18,360 nucleotides of DNA from an uncultured Erysipelotrichaceae bacterium (GTDB lineage: Bacteria > Bacillota_I > Bacilli_A > Erysipelotrichales > Erysipelotrichaceae). Below are positions 14,786 through 18,360 of this stretch, piece by piece. Every line of letters begins with the position of its first letter. Position 1 is the stretch's first letter. A program made the position numbers and the translations under genes. Under the pieces are notes generated by a model that saw only the letters and a list, made by a program, of their open reading frames with translations, was not told the origin of the DNA and made no database searches. The stretch lies in the NCBI GenBank assembly GCA_934675465.1, contig CAKUQM010000035.1, positions 1 through 18,360 on the forward strand, written 5' to 3'.

Positions 14786-15632
14786 ACAAATAATCAATTA
14801 CTTCATCAATTAGAATTGGTGGAGTACTTGCTCCAGCTGTAACATAGATCTTGTTTTCATTAACGAGATCTTTTTTATTAATCTCTTTATAGTTACTTAT
14901 AAGGAATACTTTCTTAAAGTATTTTGATCCTATTTCTTTTAATTTGTTTGTATTATTAGACTTAACGTCGCCAACTACATATAAGACATCGCCATCTTTA
15001 ATATTAGTGATTGCTAGTTGTCTAGAAGAAGTCGCATTACATATTTCCTTTTGAATAATACAAGTAGGGTACTTATCCTTAATAAGTTTTAACATGTCTT
15101 CTACTTCTAAATACGACATTGTAGTTTGATTAGTGATAAACAAGTTATCATTTGAAATATTTAAATTATCGATATCAGATATATTAGAAACAAGATGAAT
15201 GTTATTGCTTAAAGAAAGAATAGCTTCTGCTTCAGGATGCTTCTTTTTACCAAAATACACAACATCATAACCTTTATCTAAATATGATTTGATTAAATCT
15301 TTGTTTTTTAAAACATCCACACAGCTTGCATCTACACAAATTAAACTTTTATCTAAAGCTTTTTGTTTTATTTTATCCGAGATTCCATGAGCGGTAAAAA
15401 TCACTACTCCTTTATCAATGGTATCTAATAATTCTTCTTTAGACAAATTTGGATCTTCTAAGGTAATAACTCCTAAGTCTTCCATTTGTTTAGATACATA
15501 GGAATTATGTACAATCATTCCTAAGATATAGATGTTTTCATTAGGATATTGTTCCTTAGTCTTCTTTACAATATTGATGGCATTTACTACACCCTTACAA
15601 TAGCCACTGGGTACAACTCTTTTAATTTCCAT
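14775..15632 (-). CDS. ispH: 4-hydroxy-3-methylbut-2-enyl diphosphate reductase
   Basis: IspH (LytB) carries out the last step of the MEP isoprenoid pathway, reducing HMBPP to IPP and DMAPP with a [4Fe-4S] cluster. The 285 residues keep all three cluster cysteines (C12 in GYCKGV, C104 in DASC, C198 in ICNAT), substrate histidines in HN (42) and AHG (82), HPE with the catalytic glutamate (E134), QTT (169-171) and TAGAST (S269). The Ser-Ser-Asn substrate segment is Ser-Asn-Asn here (225-227), and DATCP is DASCV, so the protein is somewhat divergent. The start lacks a strong ribosome binding site; a TATACT at 15655-15660 on this strand could be its -10. Proximity to cshB matches the Bacillus yqfP-yqfR order. 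It supplies the undecaprenyl precursor used in wall synthesis. Confidence 0.93.
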   Translation of the reverse strand: MEIKRVVPSGYCKGVVNAINIVKKTKEQYPNENIYILGMIVHNSYVSKQMEDLGVITLEDPNLSKEELLDTIDKGVVIFTAHGISDKIKQKALDKSLICVDASCVDVLKNKDLIKSYLDKGYDVVYFGKKKHPEAEAILSLSNNIHLVSNISDIDNLNISNDNLFITNQTTMSYLEVEDMLKLIKDKYPTCIIQKEICNATSSRQLAITNIKDGDVLYVVGDVKSNNTNKLKEIGSKYFKKVFLISNYKEINKKDLVNENKIYVTAGASTPPILIDEVIDYLSKL

Positions 15633-15663
15633 GTCTTAATTTTAACATTTTGATAGTATAATT

Positions 15664-15703
15664 AAGATGTAAAAAGAAAAAGACAACCGATAAGGGTTAT
15701 CTT
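15664..15703 (-). terminator. Terminator of the holin-like toxin mRNA
   Basis: On the minus strand, AAGATAACC and GGTTGTCTT form a 9-bp stem (one G-U pair) with a 6-base loop, followed by TTTCTTTTT. It separates the toxin transcript from ispH on the same strand. Part of the stem (plus strand 15684-15700) is also complementary to the 5' end of the toxin mRNA. Confidence 0.75.
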
Positions 15704-15768
15704 TGGATTTTCTTAGTTTAAAATAACCTTCAAACTTTCCAAAATATACGAGGGTTATTTTTTATTTT
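15669..15768 (+). ncRNA. Possible antisense antitoxin RNA
   Basis: A TATAAT at 15657-15662 on the plus strand would start a transcript near 15669, and the hairpin at 15720-15761 would end it near 15768, giving an RNA of about 100 bases wholly antisense to the 3' part of the toxin mRNA, including its stop codon. Converging 3' overlap is the layout of known Gram-positive type I pairs such as txpA-RatA. No good -35 hexamer is visible, so the promoter is doubtful; an antisense RNA over the toxin leader is the alternative. Confidence 0.3.
15720..15768 (+). terminator. Candidate plus-strand terminator inside the toxin locus
   Basis: AAAATAACC (15720-15728) and GGTTATTTT (15753-15761) form a perfect 9-bp stem around a 24-base loop, followed by TTATTTTC on the plus strand. 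On the minus strand no T-run follows, so it points to a plus-strand RNA, though the loop is long. The right arm contains the toxin stop codon. Confidence 0.45.
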
Positions 15769-15844
15769 CATTGCTTAGTTTAACGATTTGTATAACTAAA
15801 GTAATGCCAGCAAAAATTGCCATAAGCATTTCGTAATTACTCAT
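15755..15844 (-). CDS. Holin-like type I toxin, 29 residues
   Basis: A tiny gene encodes MSNYEMLMAIFAGITLV, then IQIVKLSNENKK: a short YE-containing head, one transmembrane helix and a lysine/asparagine-rich tail, the pattern of the putative holin-like toxin family (Hol_Tox) of Bacillota, related in style to TxpA, BsrG and Fst. Such peptides insert in and depolarise the cell's own membrane when overproduced. AGGAGG at 15853-15858 lies exactly 8 bases from the ATG at 15844; the ATG at 15850 is too close to it. The leader is about 90 bases and structured (stem CAGGACT/AGTC-CCTG at 15874-15896 and CTGGT/ACCAG at 15894-15910), and mRNA ends are complementary, as in type I systems where folding blocks translation until processing. 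It sits between ispH and cshB, on the ispH strand. Confidence 0.82.
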   Translation of the reverse strand: MSNYEMLMAIFAGITLVIQIVKLSNENKK

Positions 15845-15942
15845 ATGCATCACCTCCTGCCGTATATTACAAACAGGACTTTTGTGCAGTCTCCTGGTTT
15901 AGCCGACCAGAAATAACCCTTACCTTAGCGGTTGCATGGTCT

Positions 15943-15948
15943 ATTATA
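15943..15948 (-). promoter_or_regulatory. -10 element of the toxin promoter
   Basis: On the minus strand a perfect TATAAT lies here. Standard spacing would start the RNA at about 15935-15936, which is the first base before CAACCG, the left end of the fold-back arm, so the predicted 5' end coincides with the base-pairing element. No recognisable -35 is seen at 16-18 bases, so the promoter may be weak or activator-dependent. Confidence 0.55.
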
Positions 15949-16027
15949 TCTTCTATTTTTAAGAATGATGGTGTTTAAAATTGCTATTTCAGTGCCAAAT
16001 TGAGAATGTTTTCATTTTTATAATAAC

Positions 16028-16055
16028 TTGCCTCTAGATAAGCTTATGCTATAAT
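16028..16055 (+). promoter_or_regulatory. Promoter of cshB giving a leaderless mRNA
   Basis: TTGCCT (16028-16033), a 16-base spacer and a perfect TATAAT (16050-16055). Counting seven bases on from the end of the -10 puts +1 at 16062, the G of the GTG start codon. There is no room for a ribosome binding site. Confidence 0.7.
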
Positions 16056-16061
16056 AGTCAC

Positions 16062-17378
16062 GTGAAAAATTATACAGAAGAATTTATTATATTAAATGGT
16101 TTTACCGATTTAACCAATGTTCAAAAAAAGGTACTTGAGTTTGCTAATTCTAAAAAAGATGTTATCGCAATATCTAAGACAGGAACTGGTAAGACTCATG
16201 CATATTTGATACCTGTGATTGAAAATATCAATGTTTTAAGTGATAAAACACAGGTTTTAATTTCTTTGCCTACAAGAGAACTTGCATACCAGGTTTATCA
16301 AAATGCTAAGGTAATGTGTAAGGTTTTACCTGAATTACGTATTAGCTTATTAAGCGGTGGTACTGATTCTAAGAAACAAAGTGCACAAGCTCCACATATT
16401 ATTATTGGTACTCCTGGTAGAATCAAGGATTTATTTGTAAAGAACTTAATCAGAGTAGATTTTGTCCAAATGTTTATCATCGATGAAGCTGATATGACTC
16501 TTGATTATGGTTTCTTAGAAGACATCGATGTTGTCTTCTCACATATGGTTAAAAATCCTGAGATCTTATGTTTTAGTGCAACATTCCCAGCTTCTCTTGA
16601 ACAATTCACCAAACGTTACTTAAATAATCCCAAGATTATTAGAGTAGAAGATAAGAAAAGAGATCCTAAGATTAAACATATCCTAGTGCCTTGTAAACAT
16701 AAGGAGTATAAGGAAAAGTTAGTTGATTTACTGCCTATGATTAATCCTTATGTTTGTTTAATATTTGCCAATTCTAAAAATGAAGCCGATGAGGTATATG
16801 AATATTTAGGTGAAAATGGCTATAAGGCCTTATTATTACATGGCGGTCTAGAGACTCGCGATCGTCAAAAAGCTATCAAACAATTAGCAAGTAAACAATA
16901 TACATATGTTGTATGTTCCGATGTAGCTAGCAGAGGTATCGATGTTGATGGTGTAAGCCATGTTATTTCTTTGGGTTTCCCAAGAGATTTAGACTTTTAC
17001 ATTCATCGTGCTGGTAGAACTGGTAGAAATACTAAGGATGGTACTACTTTCTGCTTATATAAGGAAGAAGATATTAATGCAATTAAGGCTCTTGAAAAAA
17101 GAGGTATTACTTTTATCGCTAAGGATGTTAAAAATGGCGAGCTTAAGTCTGTTAAGTCTCCAACTTATAAGCCAGTAAGAAAAAATGATGAGGTAGAAAA
17201 GGCTATTGCGAAGACTTTAACTAAGAAGAATGAGAAGGTTAAGCCTAACTACAAGAAGAAGAAACAAAGAGCGATTGATGAAATCAAGAGAAAACAAAGA
17301 AGAGATTTCATTCGTTCTAAAATAAAAGAAGAAAAGATTGAACGCTATAAAAAGGCTGCAAGAGAAAAGAAGAGCTAG
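16062..17378 (+). CDS. cshB: DEAD-box RNA helicase CshB
   Basis: An ATP-dependent RNA helicase of 438 residues, the length of Bacillus CshB (YqfR). Motifs in order: Q motif FIILNGFTDLTNVQ (Q21), Walker A SKTGTGKT (38-45), PTRELA (70-75), TPGR (117-120), DEAD (141-144), SAT (172-174), SRGID, and HRAGRTGR (315-322), then a very basic tail (about 363-438) that should bind RNA. CshB acts in cold adaptation, ribosome assembly and RNA turnover. Walker A starts with SK instead of the usual AQ or AE. The only usable start is GTG at 16062: a stop lies in frame at 16035 and the Q motif follows at once. That GTG falls at the predicted transcription start, so the mRNA looks leaderless. The ispH-cshB neighbourhood matches Bacillus yqfP-yqfR. 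Confidence 0.92.
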   Translation: MKNYTEEFIILNGFTDLTNVQKKVLEFANSKKDVIAISKTGTGKTHAYLIPVIENINVLSDKTQVLISLPTRELAYQVYQNAKVMCKVLPELRISLLSGGTDSKKQSAQAPHIIIGTPGRIKDLFVKNLIRVDFVQMFIIDEADMTLDYGFLEDIDVVFSHMVKNPEILCFSATFPASLEQFTKRYLNNPKIIRVEDKKRDPKIKHILVPCKHKEYKEKLVDLLPMINPYVCLIFANSKNEADEVYEYLGENGYKALLLHGGLETRDRQKAIKQLASKQYTYVVCSDVASRGIDVDGVSHVISLGFPRDLDFYIHRAGRTGRNTKDGTTFCLYKEEDINAIKALEKRGITFIAKDVKNGELKSVKSPTYKPVRKNDEVEKAIAKTLTKKNEKVKPNYKKKKQRAIDEIKRKQRRDFIRSKIKEEKIERYKKAAREKKS

Positions 17379-17400
17379 GCTCTTCTTCTTTGTATTTTTA
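17367..17400 (+). terminator. Terminator with the cshB stop codon in its loop
   Basis: AAGAAGAGC (17367-17375) and GCTCTTCTT (17379-17387) form a perfect 9-bp stem; the 3-base loop is the TAG stop of cshB. CTTTGTATTTTT follows. It may attenuate rather than fully block transcription into rimO, 12 bases further on. Confidence 0.75.
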
Positions 17401-17411
17401 AAGGAGAGATT

Positions 17412-18360
17412 ATGAACGTAGGTTTTATTTCATTAGGTTGTGCAAAAAATTTGGTAGATAGTGAATATATCATTGGATTATTTAATGATCCGTTCTTTAA
17501 GATTGAGAATGATCCTAAGAAGTGTGATCTTATTTTAATCAATACTTGTGGCTTTATTGAAAATGCTAAACAAGAATCGATCGATACTATTTTAGAGATT
17601 GCAGAGCTTAAACAAGATAGACTTAAGTATTTAGTGGTTTGTGGTTGTTTATCACAAAGATATTATGATGATTGTGTTGAACTATTCCCTGAAGTAGACT
17701 TGTTTATAAGAATCACTGATTATCCAAAAATGGATATGATGTTGTCTAAATTGATTAATCATGAATTTAATACTTCATATGGTAAAGCACGTAAATTAAT
17801 TACTCAAGAATATAGTGCTTATTTGAAGATAGGTGATGGTTGTAACAATCATTGCGCATATTGTGCTATCCCTTTGATTAGAGGCAAATATTATTCTTTT
17901 GAGTTTAATAAGATTGTAGATGATGCCAAGAAACTATATGAAATGGGCGTTAAAGAATTAAATGTAGTGGCCCAAGATACAACAACCTATGGTTTAGATA
18001 TCAATTCATCTTTAGCTGCATTATTAAAAGAACTAGATAAGATTGACTTTAAGTGGATTAGAGTTTTATATATGTATCCTGATGAAATTACTGATGAGTT
18101 ATTAGAAGTGATGAAAGAATCTAAGCATGTACTTCCTTATTTTGATATTCCTGTTCAATATGGCAATGATTTCATGCTTAAGAAGATGAATAGAAGGGGT
18201 AGTGTAAAACTTATTAAGGAAAGAGTTATTTATATAAGAAAAATGTTCCCTGATGCGATTGTTAGAACTACAATGATTACAGGTTTTCCTTATGAAACAG
18301 AAGAATATTTCAATGATACTCTAGATATGGTTAAGGAACTAAAATTTGATTCTTTAGGTG
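17412..18360 (+). CDS. rimO: Ribosomal protein S12 methylthiotransferase (partial, runs off the right edge)
   Basis: RimO adds a methylthio group to an aspartate of ribosomal protein S12 by radical SAM chemistry with two [4Fe-4S] clusters. The visible 316 codons contain the N-terminal MTTase domain with SLGCAKNLVDSE (C10), NTCGFIENAKQES (C46) and CGC (C79), and the radical SAM motif GCNNHCAYC (C144, C148, C151), then AQDTTTYGLD and YMYPDEITDELLEVM typical of RimO rather than MiaB. The usual P-L-Q-H segment reads IPVQY and the usual GFPGE reads GFPYE, mild departures. AAGGAGAG precedes the ATG with good spacing. The C-terminal TRAM domain would lie beyond the window. It follows cshB across the terminator at 17367. 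Confidence 0.93.
   Translation, partial: MNVGFISLGCAKNLVDSEYIIGLFNDPFFKIENDPKKCDLILINTCGFIENAKQESIDTILEIAELKQDRLKYLVVCGCLSQRYYDDCVELFPEVDLFIRITDYPKMDMMLSKLINHEFNTSYGKARKLITQEYSAYLKIGDGCNNHCAYCAIPLIRGKYYSFEFNKIVDDAKKLYEMGVKELNVVAQDTTTYGLDINSSLAALLKELDKIDFKWIRVLYMYPDEITDELLEVMKESKHVLPYFDIPVQYGNDFMLKKMNRRGSVKLIKERVIYIRKMFPDAIVRTTMITGFPYETEEYFNDTLDMVKELKFDSLG

Larger units (their letters stand above)
15684..15934. repeat. Imperfect inverted repeat flanking the toxin gene
   Basis: CAACCG plus TAAGGGTTAT (15684-15689, 15691-15700) recurs inverted as ATAACCCTTA (15913-15922) plus CGGTTG (15929-15934). In the minus-strand toxin mRNA these are the extreme 5' and 3' ends, which can therefore pair over 10 and 6 bp separated by a small internal loop. 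A further AAATAACCC within the toxin's last codons (minus strand, around 15752-15760) is complementary to the same leader segment GGGTTATTT, offering an alternative pairing. Confidence 0.75.

Overview
The window looks like chromosomal DNA of a low-G+C Bacillota, most likely a Bacilli/Erysipelotrichia-type gut bacterium. The basis is an AT-rich codon bias, strong AGGAGG-type ribosome binding sites, TGA used as a stop, a complete peptidoglycan ligase, CcpA, IspH, and gene orders matching Bacillus (murC-ytxG-ytxH-ccpA-tyrS and ispH-cshB). The species assignment is inference.

Bases 1-4540 are an accessory patch. They hold the tail of an unknown reading frame, the first ten residues of a low-molecular-weight tyrosine phosphatase cut inside its active-site loop, a single-chain restriction-modification enzyme on the minus strand, a G-rich hairpin with a G8 tract, and a decayed AbiEii-type nucleotidyltransferase lacking its start, carrying a frameshift and having no antitoxin partner. 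It reads as a defence island scarred by insertion and deletion.

Bases 4595-7112 are a plus-strand operon: a CpaB-like SAF protein, a VanZ-family membrane protein, RadC and a lipoprotein, closed by a clear terminator. Bases 7136-9333 hold a small AbrB-like protein behind a 14-base palindrome, a charged disordered protein and MurC. A good sigma-A promoter at 9354-9382, overlapped by a near-consensus CcpA operator, starts a long operon: YtxG-like, YtxH-like, CcpA, TyrS, a second lipoprotein and a MurJ/YtgP-type flippase. The flippase and the convergent ispH overlap at their 3' ends.

The 429 bases between ispH and cshB are not empty. They hold a 29-residue holin-like toxin gene on the minus strand whose predicted mRNA ends are complementary to each other, the architecture of a type I toxin-antitoxin locus, with a possible antisense RNA beneath its 3' end. 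The DEAD-box helicase CshB follows; its promoter is placed so that the mRNA should begin at the GTG start codon (leaderless). The window ends inside rimO.

The most notable items are the type I toxin locus, the cre-like site on the ccpA operon promoter, the leaderless helicase mRNA, and the accessory patch with phosphatase and AbiE remnants around the restriction gene.
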